The notes under the pieces: model-generated
The model's input: the letters and a program-made list of their open reading frames with translations, nothing else
The model's database searches: none
Told to the model about the DNA's origin: nothing
Translations under genes and position numbers: made by a program
Part shown: in pieces, positions 33,560 through 41,489 of the stretch
Numbering within the stretch: the stretch's first letter is position 1
How the letters are laid out: every line of letters begins with the position of its first letter
DNA from: Amazonocrinis nigriterrae CENA67
Lineage (GTDB): Bacteria > Cyanobacteriota > Cyanobacteriia > Cyanobacteriales > Nostocaceae
DNA length: 46,434 bases
Assembly: GCF_016056305.1 (NCBI RefSeq)
Contig: NZ_JAECZC010000041.1
Coordinates: 1 to 46,434, forward strand
Reading direction: 5' to 3'

Positions 33560-34078
33560 TCAATCCGCAGTACTAACTTTTGGTGGTAAAAGATAAATAC
33601 CTCCAGATATTAAAGTTAAAGCAACAGAAATCCAAAAAGCAATTAAAGATGGAGTTTGCCATTCTTGTGATAGAGGTGCAATTAAAAATGCGATCGCAAT
33701 TATTTGACTTACAGTTTTAAGTTTGCCCCAAATATTCGCCCCCGTAATTTTAGTTTGATTCACCCGCCAACCAGCGATCGCTAATTCCCGCGCTAAAATT
33801 AAAAACACTCCCCAAGCCGGAACTTTTCCCAACTCAATCAACACCAGCAACGGCGCAAGCACCAGAAATTTATCCACCAAAGGGTCAAGAAACTTACCCA
33901 AGTCGCTAATTTGGTTGAGTTTCCGTGCCAAATACCCATCTAACCAATCAGTCAATGCAGCAACAAGGAAAATTGTCAAGCATATCCATCTAGCTTGTGA
34001 TGTGGGATTGTACAAACCGTAAAGCAGAAACGGTACACCCAGAAGGCGAGAAAAAGTAATCCAATTTGGCAGCGTCAT
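33560..34078 (-). CDS. pgsA: CDP-diacylglycerol-glycerol-3-phosphate 3-phosphatidyltransferase
   Basis: 172 residues, CDP-alcohol phosphatidyltransferase family. It makes phosphatidylglycerol-phosphate, the committed step to phosphatidylglycerol, essential in thylakoid membranes. The DG-x2-AR-x8-G-x3-D-x3-D active site is seen as DGYLARKLNQISDLGKFLDP followed by LVDKF (about residues 47-71). About five membrane helices (ICLTIFLVAALTDWL, LVLAPLLVLIELG and so on) place it in the plasma or thylakoid membrane. Starts MTLPNWITFSRLLGVPFLLY, the standard N-terminus. Divergent from aspartate ammonia-lyase across 81 bp. Confidence 0.95.
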   Translation of the reverse strand: MTLPNWITFSRLLGVPFLLYGLYNPTSQARWICLTIFLVAALTDWLDGYLARKLNQISDLGKFLDPLVDKFLVLAPLLVLIELGKVPAWGVFLILARELAIAGWRVNQTKITGANIWGKLKTVSQIIAIAFLIAPLSQEWQTPSLIAFWISVALTLISGGIYLLPPKVSTAD

Positions 34079-34159
34079 CTATATATTCTTCTTTGCGTCT
34101 TTGCGCCTTGGCGTGAGATTATTCTCATCACGCTTTCTTGAGATTCCCCAAATAATTCT

Positions 34160-35581
34160 ATGACGCAACAAGATAATTCCCAATTCCGCATTGAACGCGA
34201 TTCCATGGGCGATCGCCAAATTCCTAGTAGCGTTTACTACGGCATCCAGACCCTACGAGCCACAGAAAACTTTCCTATCAGTGGCATCAAGCCTTTACCT
34301 ACTTACGTAGACGCTTGCTTACTAATTAAAAAAGCTACAGCAATTGTAAATGGTGAACTGAATTGTATTCCCCAAGATATTAGCAAAGCAATTGTGCAAG
34401 CCACTGATGAAATCTTAGCTGGAAAGCTTCGTGATCAATTTGTCGTAGATGTTTATCAAGCGGGTGCTGGGACTTCCCACCACATGAATGTCAACGAAGT
34501 TCTCGCAAATCGGGCTTTAGAAATTCTTGGCGACGAAAAGGGCAATTACAAGCGCGTTAGTCCTAATGACCACGTTAACTATGGGCAGTCTACCAATGAT
34601 GTGATTCCCACAGCAATCCGTATTGGTGGCTTATTGGCACTTGCTCACACACTACACCCAGCTTTAGAAAAAGCGATCGCTACCCTAGAAAACAAAGCTG
34701 TAGAATTTCAAGATATCGTCAGATCCGGCAGAACTCACATGCAAGACGCTGTACCTGTGCGTTTGGGTGAGAATTTTCGCGCTTGGGCGCAAATTTTGAC
34801 AGAACACCAAAACCGGATTTACACAGCTTCTGGCGATTTGATGGTGCTGGGTTTGGGAGGTAGTGCAGCTGGTACCGGTTTAAATACTCATCCCCAATAT
34901 CGCGCCCGTGTGGTGGAAGTTCTTTCTGAATTGATAGCCACTCCTCTAGAACCTGCGCCTCACTTAATGGCAGCAATGCAGAGTATGGCCCCATTTGTCA
35001 ATGTTTCCGGCGCTTTACGCAACTTGGCACAGGATTTAGTCAAAATTTCCCACGATTTACGGTTGATGGATTCCGGCCCTAAAACTGGTTTGAAAGAAAT
35101 TCAACTACCGCCAGTACAACCAGGTTCCTCAATTATGCCAGGGAAATATAACCCAGTGATGGCAGAGATGACATCGATGGTTTGTTTTCAGGTGATGGGT
35201 TACGACAATGCGATCGCTCTTGCCGCCCAAGCAGGACAATTAGAATTGAATGTGATGATGCCGTTGATAGCCTATAATCTGATTCACAGTATCGAAATTC
35301 TTGGGTTAACCATCGCCGCCCTCACAGAACGTTGCATCCAAGGAATTACTGCTAACAAAGAACGTTGTTTGGCATACGCTGAAGGCAGTTTAGCTTTGGT
35401 AACTGCACTTAATACTCACATTGGTTATTTGAATGCAGCTAATGTTGCTAAAGAATCTTTAGAAACTGGCAAATCCTTACGGCAAATTGTTTTAGAACGC
35501 GGTTTAATGAGTGAGGCAGAATTAGCTACTGTATTGAATCTAGAACAGATGAGTAGTATTTTACCTCTGAGTCCAGAATAA
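34160..35581 (+). CDS. aspA: Aspartate ammonia-lyase (fumarase/aspartase superfamily)
   Basis: 473 residues. Superfamily signature GSSIMPGKYNPVMAEM at about residues 324-339. The N-terminus RIERDSMGDRQIPSSVYYGI, with YGIQTLRATENFPISG, fits aspartases rather than class II fumarases (which read YGAQTQRS). Other motifs: AGAGTSHHMNVNEVLANRAL, VNYGQSTNDVIPTAIRIGG, and SGRTHMQDAVPVRLGENF. It catalyses reversible deamination of aspartate to fumarate and ammonium in the cytosol; some proteins with this annotation have fumarase activity, so the assignment has moderate residual doubt. Followed by 508 bp of non-coding sequence. Confidence 0.88.
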   Translation: MTQQDNSQFRIERDSMGDRQIPSSVYYGIQTLRATENFPISGIKPLPTYVDACLLIKKATAIVNGELNCIPQDISKAIVQATDEILAGKLRDQFVVDVYQAGAGTSHHMNVNEVLANRALEILGDEKGNYKRVSPNDHVNYGQSTNDVIPTAIRIGGLLALAHTLHPALEKAIATLENKAVEFQDIVRSGRTHMQDAVPVRLGENFRAWAQILTEHQNRIYTASGDLMVLGLGGSAAGTGLNTHPQYRARVVEVLSELIATPLEPAPHLMAAMQSMAPFVNVSGALRNLAQDLVKISHDLRLMDSGPKTGLKEIQLPPVQPGSSIMPGKYNPVMAEMTSMVCFQVMGYDNAIALAAQAGQLELNVMMPLIAYNLIHSIEILGLTIAALTERCIQGITANKERCLAYAEGSLALVTALNTHIGYLNAANVAKESLETGKSLRQIVLERGLMSEAELATVLNLEQMSSILPLSPE

Positions 35582-36090
35582 TAGCACTGATAGCAATTCT
35601 CCATAAACTTGCACTAAATGATTACCTCTCTTTTCCTTTGTGTTCTTTGGGTACTTTGTGGTTCGTTTCATAAAGGTGAAAAACTAACTGCAAAGAACGC
35701 AAAGTACAAATAAAAGAGGGTTTTAAAAAGTTTCTGTGTAAGTCTTGAATCAAAAAATATCTATTACAACGCAATATAGTAGGTTAGCACAGCTGTGCTA
35801 ACCTACTATATTTAATTTGGTAGATTAAAACGATTCACCACCGCCGCTCATAAAATCATTGGTGAACCTACTGCAAAACAAAACAACCACTGCTGCAAGT
35901 TTAATGGTGCTGTTTCAAGAACTTCATTAATCAATTGCACATGGGCAAAGACAATCTGCAAAATAATTGCCTCTAAAATCCTAACTTTGTGGTTACGGCA
36001 GAGGTTAAGTTAGTAGGCAAGATTTGAGAGACTTGGTAAGCTGTTGACTGATGACTGTTGACGCTATTCATTACTCATAATTTATTATCC
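35582..36090. other. Intergenic region with 40-bp perfect palindrome and gene relic
   Basis: 35640-35725 has an imperfect inverted pair (GTTCTTTGGGTACTTTGTGG with GCAAAGAACGCAAAGTACAA). At 35773-35812 there is a 40-bp palindrome without mismatches, centred between 35792 and 35793, with GGTTAGCACAG as its inner left half and CTGTGCTAACC as its inner right half. Then comes a P-type ATPase relic (35812-35997). Confidence 0.75.
35812..35997 (-). pseudogene. P-type cation ATPase C-terminal remnant
   Basis: Leftward frame beginning near 35997 reads NHKVRILEAIILQIVFAHVQ then LINEVLETAPLNLQQWLFCF and AVGSPMIL before TGA at 35848-35850, followed in frame by AAVVNRFNLPN and TAA at 35812. Two hydrophobic helices with the PL-x-LxxW turn match the last membrane helices of P2-type Ca/cation ATPases (QLLLVYVPFLxxxFGTxPLxxxDW). 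The TGA probably replaces a sense codon. The other roughly 850 residues of such a pump are absent. The stop codon TAA overlaps the edge of the 40-bp palindrome. Confidence 0.55.
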
Positions 36091-37062
36091 ATGCAGACTC
36101 AAAAAACATCTGTCAGCCTGATTCGGGCTACTTCCTACGAACGAGAGGCTTTACGGGAATCTCTAGTCACACTGCTAGAACCTTTCGGGGGAATAGCTGC
36201 GTTTGTCAAAAAAGGCGATCGCGTTTTACTCAAACCTAATCTACTTACAGGTTCACGTCCTAGCAAAGAGTGTACTACTCGCGTTGAGTTGGTTTACGAA
36301 GTTGCTCAAATGGTACTTGAGGCTGGTGGTAAGCCATTTTTGGGGGATAGTCCGGCTTTTGGTAGTGCCAAAGGAGTCGCTTTAGCAAATGGCTATCAGC
36401 CACTTTTACAAGAATTAAATCTTCCCATCATCGAATTTCACGGTAAGCGATACCAAACCGTTAACGAAAGTTTTAACCACCTACTGCTATGCAAAGAAGC
36501 AATGGAAGCAGATGTGGTGATTAACCTGCCCAAAGTCAAATCACACAGCCAGCTAACGTTAACTCTAGGAGTAAAAAACCTCTTTGGCTGCGTTCCTGGC
36601 AAAATGAAAGCTTGGTGGCACATGGAAGCCGGAAAAGATGCCAACCGATTTGGGGAAATGTTAGTAGAAACAGCCAGGGCGATTAGCCCTAATTTAACCA
36701 TTTTAGATGGCATCATTGGTCATGAAGGCAATGGCCCAAGTAATGGTGAACCTCGGCCCTTGGGGATTTTGGCAGCAGCATCAGATGTATTTGCCCTAGA
36801 TCGGGCAATGGTAGAAATTCTCAACGTCCCACCTCATCAAGTGCCCACCGTCGCAGCTTACCAAAGACTAGGTGTTTGTCCAGAACTTGCTGCTATTGAG
36901 TTTCCTCACTTATCTCCCGACTTATTAAAAATAGAAGATTGGCGATTACCAGACAAGTTAATGCCAATTGATTTTGCGATGCCCCGCGTGATTAAATCAA
37001 CCTTTAAACATCTTTACATTCGTTTTCTCAAAGAACCCATGAGTGCTTATGGCAGGCAATAG
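36091..37062 (+). CDS. DUF362 domain protein
   Basis: 323 residues from ATG 36091; the frame extends 11 codons upstream to a TTG but MQTQKTSVSLIRATSYERE fits the family start. DUF362 (PF04015) shows VKKGDRVLLKPNLLTGSRPS, TTRVELVYEVAQMVLEAGGK, GDSPAFGSAKGVALANGYQP, INLPKVKSHSQLTLTLGVKN, and LFGCVPGKMKAWWH. Many DUF362 proteins carry ferredoxin Cys clusters; none here, where the C-terminus instead ends FKHLYIRFLKEPMSAYGRQ. Function not established for this subgroup. It stands alone; an STRR array follows its stop codon. Confidence 0.9.
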   Translation: MQTQKTSVSLIRATSYEREALRESLVTLLEPFGGIAAFVKKGDRVLLKPNLLTGSRPSKECTTRVELVYEVAQMVLEAGGKPFLGDSPAFGSAKGVALANGYQPLLQELNLPIIEFHGKRYQTVNESFNHLLLCKEAMEADVVINLPKVKSHSQLTLTLGVKNLFGCVPGKMKAWWHMEAGKDANRFGEMLVETARAISPNLTILDGIIGHEGNGPSNGEPRPLGILAAASDVFALDRAMVEILNVPPHQVPTVAAYQRLGVCPELAAIEFPHLSPDLLKIEDWRLPDKLMPIDFAMPRVIKSTFKHLYIRFLKEPMSAYGRQ

Positions 37063-37074
37063 GGACTGGTTACT

Positions 37075-37165
37075 GGGGGGATGAGGGAGATGAGGGAGAT
37101 GAGGGAGATGAGGGAGATGAGGGAGATGGGGACAGGGGAGCAATAACTAATAACAATTCCCAATT
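37075..37165. repeat. STRR: ATGAGGGAG nonamer x5 followed by inverse CAATTCCC units
   Basis: Five near-identical ATGAGGGAG copies from 37081 to about 37127, then after about 20 bases the complementary-type units CAATTCCC and CCATTCCC up to about 37185. It starts directly after the DUF362 gene stop codon. Confidence 0.85.
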
Positions 37166-37615
37166 CCCCATTCCCAATTGCCCCTAATCCCCAACGCCAC
37201 ATGCTTCAAGCCGGGGAACCCGTCCAACGCAGTGGCTCCTCCCTTCGGTCGTGGGGGCCCCGAGTTCCCCATTCCCAATCCCTTTTACAGCATTTATACT
37301 CTATCTATATATAGATTGACAAAATCAAAGTAATATCACTCAGATTTGATAATTTTGATTTTGAAGTATTTTTTTAGTGTTATCACTGAAGAAACATTGT
37401 CAGGTCTAGTTAATCCATCTGTATTTATTCGGTGTAGATTTATAGTTGATAAAATTCTGACTATCCAGTTATTCTTAAGTTTCCAATGTTTTGGGTGTAA
37501 CTGCTATTGCATGGTGAAAAACTAGTGTTATGTTTCGGTAACATTTCGGTATCTATCAAAGGTAGTGAAAACAAGCTAAACTGCTAAAAATAGCGTAAGC
37601 CAGCTTATTTGAAGA

Positions 37616-37624
37616 TGTTATAAT
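37616..37624 (+). promoter_or_regulatory. Candidate extended -10 promoter element
   Basis: TGTTATAAT fits TGnTATAAT. There is no TTGACA-like -35 at 17 bp. It is flanked by GCCAGC (37599-37604) and GCTGGC (37625-37630), a possible operator. If active, it would give a leader of about 325 nt for the gene at 37956 or a separate small RNA. Confidence 0.3.
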
Positions 37625-37955
37625 GCTGGCATACTCACCTGATAAAGGTTAATAATTAATGTCTACCAGTTCAAAAAATGTAGTTTAGACGACAATCTCT
37701 TAAAGAATGCTTAACCTCAAGATTACATATTGAGCAAGGAATCGTAACATATTAATCACTTGGTCAATTCCGAAATGTTTAACCGTAACTTTGTATCAAG
37801 ATTATTATGTAACAAACTACTATTATGACACTTGCCAAACTGGTTCATGTTCTTGGCTGCAACACAGTTGACAGTCAAAAAATAGATAGAATATCATCTA
37901 GACTCTCGTCTAGAGAGTAAACCTCTAAGTGATGGACGAATTTCAATAATTTTGT

Positions 37956-38141
37956 ATGAATTCAAATAGTCAGTCTGCCGATGCCGAGACGTATTCCCAT
38001 CGTTTGGCAGACATAGTGGGAACTGCGATCGCTCTATTAACTCTAACGCTACCTGTGTTTGTCATTGCACACTTTTCTTCAAGCAATGTGCAGAATAACC
38101 AACAACCTTTGACCTACACATTACCAAAAGGTGGAAAGTGA
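37956..38141 (+). CDS. Small single-pass membrane protein
   Basis: 61 residues. A polar N-terminus (about 1-20) is followed by a transmembrane helix at about 21-42 (DIVGTAIALLTLTLPVFVIA) and a polar tail ending TLPKGGK. No signal-peptidase site is obvious, so it is probably membrane-anchored. Small membrane proteins of this form are common in cyanobacteria; I do not recognise the family or any photosystem or cytochrome subunit. The start lacks a clear Shine-Dalgarno sequence. An unusually long, structured upstream region suggests regulated expression. Confidence 0.65.
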   Translation: MNSNSQSADAETYSHRLADIVGTAIALLTLTLPVFVIAHFSSSNVQNNQQPLTYTLPKGGK

Positions 38142-38259
38142 ACAATATCTCTAAAAATAGGGAATTGGGTATAGGGCAAGCAGGACACGGGAAATTGGGA
38201 ATAAAAATTTTCATTTTCTCGTTGTCAACTAAAGTTCATGAGAAGCTATCTGATTGTTT

Positions 38260-38275
38260 TGTGATTTAAATCACG
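38260..38275. promoter_or_regulatory. CRP-like binding palindrome
   Basis: TGTGATTTAAATCACG fits TGTGA-N6-TCACA with one mismatch in ten defined bases, the site type bound by E. coli CRP and by cyanobacterial cAMP receptor proteins. The inner GTGATTTAAATCAC is a perfect 14-bp palindrome. No gene starts within 100 bp; the terminator follows at 38346. Confidence 0.5.
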
Positions 38276-38345
38276 GCTGATGAAAAGTAAAGTTACCTTT
38301 TGCAGAAATTCCAACGTCAGGTAAGTTCAACCAAATAATTAATCG

Positions 38346-38380
38346 AAAGCGTTGCCAAGAAACCGTGCAACGCTTTTTTT
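38346..38380 (+). terminator. Rho-independent terminator
   Basis: AGCGTTGC (38348-38355), an 11-base loop, then GCAACGCT (38367-38374), with a run of seven T at 38374-38380 and A-rich flank. This is the clearest intrinsic terminator in the window. It ends rightward transcription from the small membrane-protein gene or from an unannotated RNA starting in 38142-38330. Confidence 0.88.
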
Positions 38381-38556
38381 ATTTGTGTAAAATCACACTT
38401 AGGGTTTTGAACACAAGATAAAACCAATGCCTCATCCCCCATTCCCAATTCCTTAATTTCAGATTACTTTGGGAAGAAGTCCATCTTGGCCATAAAATTC
38501 TACACGGGGAACCAAAGTAGTGTCCCTAGCATTCACCGTTAGTTGAGGATTTTTCT

Positions 38557-39069
38557 GTGGACTTATCCCGTATTCCCGCTCAACCGAAACCTGGTATCAT
38601 CAATGTTCTGGTTGAAATTCCAGGCGGGAGCAAAAATAAATACGAGTTTGACAAAGACCTGGAAGCTTTTGCCCTAGACCGGGTACTTTATTCTTCGGTA
38701 AGATATCCATACGACTATGGCTTTGTACCTAACACCTTGGCCGATGATGGCGACCCGCTAGATGGTATGGTCATAATTGACGAGCCGACCTTCCCTGGTT
38801 GTGTGATTGCTGCACGCCCCATTGGCTTTTTAGAGATGATTGACGGTGGCGATCGCGACGAAAAAATTCTCGCTGTACCGGATAAAGATCCGCGTTACGC
38901 TCAAATCAAATCTCTCAAAGACGTAGCGCCACACCGCTTGGATGAAATTGCCGAATTTTTCCGCAGTTATAAAAATTTAGAAAAAAAGGTGACTGAAATT
39001 CTCGGTTGGCAAGATGTACAGCAAGTCAACGCCCTAGTAGAAAAGTCCATCAGAGCTTTTAAAGCATAA
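38557..39069 (+). CDS. ppa: Inorganic pyrophosphatase, family I
   Basis: 170 residues from a GTG start at 38557. Soluble Mg-dependent enzyme hydrolysing pyrophosphate to two phosphates, pulling biosynthetic reactions forward. The signature [11 protein letters not shown] (about 65-75) contains the metal-binding aspartates. Other conserved blocks: [36 protein letters not shown], and [20 protein letters not shown] with [19 protein letters not shown] 7-8 bases upstream supports the start. Normal family length. Followed by an STRR array and panD, same strand. Confidence 0.97.
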   Translation: MDLSRIPAQPKPGIINVLVEIPGGSKNKYEFDKDLEAFALDRVLYSSVRYPYDYGFVPNTLADDGDPLDGMVIIDEPTFPGCVIAARPIGFLEMIDGGDRDEKILAVPDKDPRYAQIKSLKDVAPHRLDEIAEFFRSYKNLEKKVTEILGWQDVQQVNALVEKSIRAFKA

Positions 39070-39071
39070 TG

Positions 39072-39172
39072 GGAAAGTTAGGAATTAGAGTTATGAGTTA
39101 TTGGTTATGAGTTATGAATTTTTCTCTCTAACTCCGCGCCTCCTAACTTCTAACTCTTAACTCCTAACTTTT
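39072..39172. repeat. STRR inverted pair (GTTATGA / AACTCCT)
   Basis: Heptamers of the AGTTATG type (39075-39118) followed by AACTCCT/AACTTCT types (39127-39172), the inverse complement. Fills most of the ppa-panD gap. Confidence 0.8.
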
Positions 39173-39197
39173 AAATTGTTGATTCCCCCTAAACCAA

Positions 39198-39581
39198 ATG
39201 CACCGCACTATCCTTTTGGCAAAAATTCATAACTGCACCCTCACAGGGGCGAACATCAACTATGTGGGTAGCATCAGCATCGATAAAACCTTGTTAGAAA
39301 AGGCAGGGATCTTGCCTTACGAACAAGTGCAAGTAGTAAATAATGCCAATGGTCAGCGCTTTATTACTTATGCAATTCCTGCACCAGCCAATTCCGGAAT
39401 AATAGAGCTAAATGGGGGTGCGGCACGTCTAGGCATTATAGGCGATCGCTTGATTATAATGACTTACGGGCAGTTTACTCCAGAAGAGTTAAAAAGTTAC
39501 TCTCCCACAGTAGTGATCGTAGACGAAAAAAACCGACTTTTAGAAGTGCGGCACTACGATGACCTGCTCACTAAGGTCTAA
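39198..39581 (+). CDS. panD: Aspartate 1-decarboxylase
   Basis: 127 residues. It makes beta-alanine for pantothenate and coenzyme A. The proenzyme self-cleaves between Gly24 and Ser25, visible in [10 protein letters not shown], to create the N-terminal pyruvoyl group of the alpha chain. Other conserved parts: [60 protein letters not shown], and [11 protein letters not shown]-like [10 protein letters not shown]. Full length. The MBL-fold gene begins 11 bp after its stop codon, so they are likely co-transcribed. coaD, a later step in the same CoA pathway, lies 5 kb away. Confidence 0.96.
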   Translation: MHRTILLAKIHNCTLTGANINYVGSISIDKTLLEKAGILPYEQVQVVNNANGQRFITYAIPAPANSGIIELNGGAARLGIIGDRLIIMTYGQFTPEELKSYSPTVVIVDEKNRLLEVRHYDDLLTKV

Positions 39582-39592
39582 TTTCAAAGAAA

Positions 39593-40549
39593 ATGTCAAA
39601 TATTGAGCTGTCGGATTCCCAGACCTATCTAACTGAAAAGCCATCTACCCCGCCAAGTAGCCCAGTGGATAATTTTTTAGTGCAATTTTGGGGTGTACGG
39701 GGATTAATTCCCACCCCAGCCAGCAATGCTAACCGCTATGGTGGCAACACTACTTGTGTAGAAATGCATGTGGCCGGCAAACACTTAATTTTTGATGGGG
39801 GTACTGGCTTACGCATACTGGGTAAATCTTGGCAGCAAATACAACAGCCGTTAGAAGCCCATCTGTTTTTTAGCAACTCCCAATCAAATCGTATCCAAGG
39901 GTTTCCCTTTTTTGCCCCTGCATTTATTGCCAAAAATTGCTTCCACATCTATGGTATAGCTGCCTCAAATGGAGCTTCTATCAAACAATGCTTGTGTGAC
40001 CAGATGCTCCAGCCACATTTTCCTTACCCTTTGCAAGTCATGCAGTCTAAATTGCAGTTCCACAATCTGATTGTGGGTAATGAGGTAAAGTTAGATGATG
40101 TCACGATCACAACAGGATTGATCAATCAAACTCAGCGGTCAGTTGGCTACCGGGTAACTTGGCAAGAATATAGCGTTGCCTACACCACAGATTTGCAAAA
40201 CAGTGCCGATGAAGCCGAACGCGAGCGAATTTTAGAGATTATTAAAGACGTTGATTTGCTAATTGCCAATGCTACTTACGTCCCTCCAACATGCAACAAC
40301 CATGACTCAGCTGATTTACAATGGCAAACTGCGGTAGATTTAGCTCACAGTGCGGGTGTGCAGCAATTAGTCATCTCTCATCACCACCCAGATGACGAGG
40401 ATGATTTTCTTGACCAAGTGCAACTTGAAGTTCAATCTGTGTTTCCCAACGCATTATTAGCCTGTGAAGGTTTGGTGTTACCTGTTCGTAAAAAAGAGCA
40501 GGGGGAGATGAGGCAGATGAGGCAGATGAGGCAGATGAGGGAGAAATAA
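39593..40549 (+). CDS. Metallo-beta-lactamase-fold protein with a degenerate metal motif
   Basis: 318 residues. The domain begins VQFWGVRGLIPTPASNANRY followed by GGNTTCVEM and IFDGGTGLR, as in phnP/PDE-like MBL hydrolases. The canonical HxHxDH motif, expected in the LFLSHTHWDHIQGFPFF position, reads LFFSNSQSNRIQGFPFF here: all His and Asp ligands are lost while flanking residues are kept. Later ligand positions remain: AYTTDL (Asp, about 203) and ISHHHPDDED (about 262). This suggests a non-catalytic pseudoenzyme, or one with altered metal chemistry. The last residues (EMRQMRQMRQMREK) are encoded by an STRR array. It follows panD by 11 bp. Confidence 0.88.
   Translation: MSNIELSDSQTYLTEKPSTPPSSPVDNFLVQFWGVRGLIPTPASNANRYGGNTTCVEMHVAGKHLIFDGGTGLRILGKSWQQIQQPLEAHLFFSNSQSNRIQGFPFFAPAFIAKNCFHIYGIAASNGASIKQCLCDQMLQPHFPYPLQVMQSKLQFHNLIVGNEVKLDDVTITTGLINQTQRSVGYRVTWQEYSVAYTTDLQNSADEAERERILEIIKDVDLLIANATYVPPTCNNHDSADLQWQTAVDLAHSAGVQQLVISHHHPDDEDDFLDQVQLEVQSVFPNALLACEGLVLPVRKKEQGEMRQMRQMRQMREK
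40506..40545. repeat. STRR (ATGAGGCAG nonamer) at the 3' end of the MBL-fold gene
   Basis: About four nonamer copies give the repeated EMRQMRQMRQ tail and end at the stop codon. Confidence 0.85.
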
Positions 40550-40555
40550 CTCCTA

Positions 40556-40596
40556 ACAACTGACAACTGACAACTGACAACTGACAACTGACAACT
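40556..40596. repeat. STRR: TGACAAC heptamer, about six copies
   Basis: Near-perfect heptamers between the convergent MBL-fold and methyltransferase genes; the methyltransferase stop codon lies at the right edge. Confidence 0.9.
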
Positions 40597-41389
40597 ACTT
40601 AACACATCGGATAATTCCATATAGTCCATGAGCTTCTACTTGCACATGGTCTAGATGAAAGCCTGTTGTGAGTAAAATCTGCCGTAGCTCGTCTACGGTG
40701 AAAAAACGAAACACAATGCTGGGCAATGGCTTGAGAAAAGTAGTTGCAAACAGCTTGCCACCCTTACGCAACACTTGGTAAATGTTGCGTATTCCTGCTT
40801 CAGCATTAGGCCAGCAGTGCATCGCGGCTCCAGCATAGATAGCATCTACGGAATCTGATGCTAAGGGTAATGCTTCTACATCACCACGGATGATAGTTAT
40901 CTGGGACGGTGAGATGCCATCTAATTTCATCTGTTGTTGTAACTGTGCCAACATCGACTCGGAATAATCTAAAGCGATGATCTGTTCGTACTTTCCCAGT
41001 AATGCCAAACGTCGCGCCATAATTCCTGTACCGCAGCTAATATCCACTACAATTTCTGGATCTTCGCCAAAGAATTCTGTACACTGCTGGAACTCTACAT
41101 CAATACCGCCAAGGTTACGCAGTCCCATAGCCCAAATTGGGGGTAGGATGCGTTCATAGAAAAAAGAAATAATTGGAGAGCGGAATAACTCTGTGCGTAG
41201 AGGTTTTGTCTCGGCAGCATTACCTTCTATTTGCCTTTGTACTGCATCAGGAGTCAGATCTATCAAGGATGAAGGAGCTTTTTCTAGTTCATTCCTGAAA
41301 TAATCAAGGCATGTATCACATCGCTGTGGAACTTCGGCTAGAGGTAGGTGACAAATAGGGCAAGTAATTACCCGCTGTAGTATCGACAT
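40595..41389 (-). CDS. SAM-dependent methyltransferase with N-terminal Cys4 motif
   Basis: 264 residues. The N-terminus has four cysteines (TCPICHLPL, then RCDTC, residues about 9-31), probably a zinc ribbon. The UbiE/COQ5-like methyltransferase fold follows: VVDISCGTGIMARRLALLGK (motif I, about 114-133; GxGxG reads SCGTG), IALDYSESMLAQL, IIRGDVEALPLASDSVDAIY, and AGAAMHCWPNAEAGIRNIYQ. Plant chloroplast homologues with similar architecture are uncharacterised methyltransferases. Substrate unknown; a quinone or other lipid is conceivable. Confidence 0.88.
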   Translation of the reverse strand: MSILQRVITCPICHLPLAEVPQRCDTCLDYFRNELEKAPSSLIDLTPDAVQRQIEGNAAETKPLRTELFRSPIISFFYERILPPIWAMGLRNLGGIDVEFQQCTEFFGEDPEIVVDISCGTGIMARRLALLGKYEQIIALDYSESMLAQLQQQMKLDGISPSQITIIRGDVEALPLASDSVDAIYAGAAMHCWPNAEAGIRNIYQVLRKGGKLFATTFLKPLPSIVFRFFTVDELRQILLTTGFHLDHVQVEAHGLYGIIRCVK

Positions 41390-41392
41390 AAT

Positions 41393-41424
41393 AATTCGTA
41401 ATTCGTAATTCGTAATTCGTAATT
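41393..41424. repeat. STRR: AATTCGT heptamer
   Basis: Four to five copies upstream of the leftward methyltransferase gene. Confidence 0.85.
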
Positions 41425-41489
41425 AATGTAGCGGCAATTCATGAATTGCTCAAAGTAGGGTGTATTTTTGCGTAAGTCCTATTTGTATT

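Larger units (their letters stand above)
37063..37955. other. 893-bp intergenic region: repeats, then long upstream region of a small gene
   Basis: Left part: nonamer STRR, then C-rich inverse units, then a GC-rich repeat (about 37196-37265, with GGGGGCCCCGAG). From about 37300 the sequence is AT-rich. It contains a candidate extended -10 (37616-37624), an inverted repeat GCCAGC/GCTGGC around it (37599-37604 and 37625-37630), and a hairpin TCTAGAC-TCTC-GTCTAGA at 37897-37914. No convincing gene; a 9-codon frame at about 37660 (MSTSSKNVV) is too short to call. Confidence 0.55.
38142..38556. other. Intergenic region with CRP-like site and strong terminator
   Basis: Between the small membrane-protein gene and ppa. 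Contains the CRP-like palindrome at 38260-38275 and the terminator at 38346-38380, described separately. The part from 38381 to 38556 probably carries the ppa promoter. GAGGA at 38545-38549 fits a ribosome-binding site for the GTG start. Confidence 0.6.

Noticed and set aside
37081-37135. Regular direct repeats resembling a CRISPR or minisatellite array
   Set aside because: Units are contiguous nonamers without spacers, typical of STRR. No cas genes are present.
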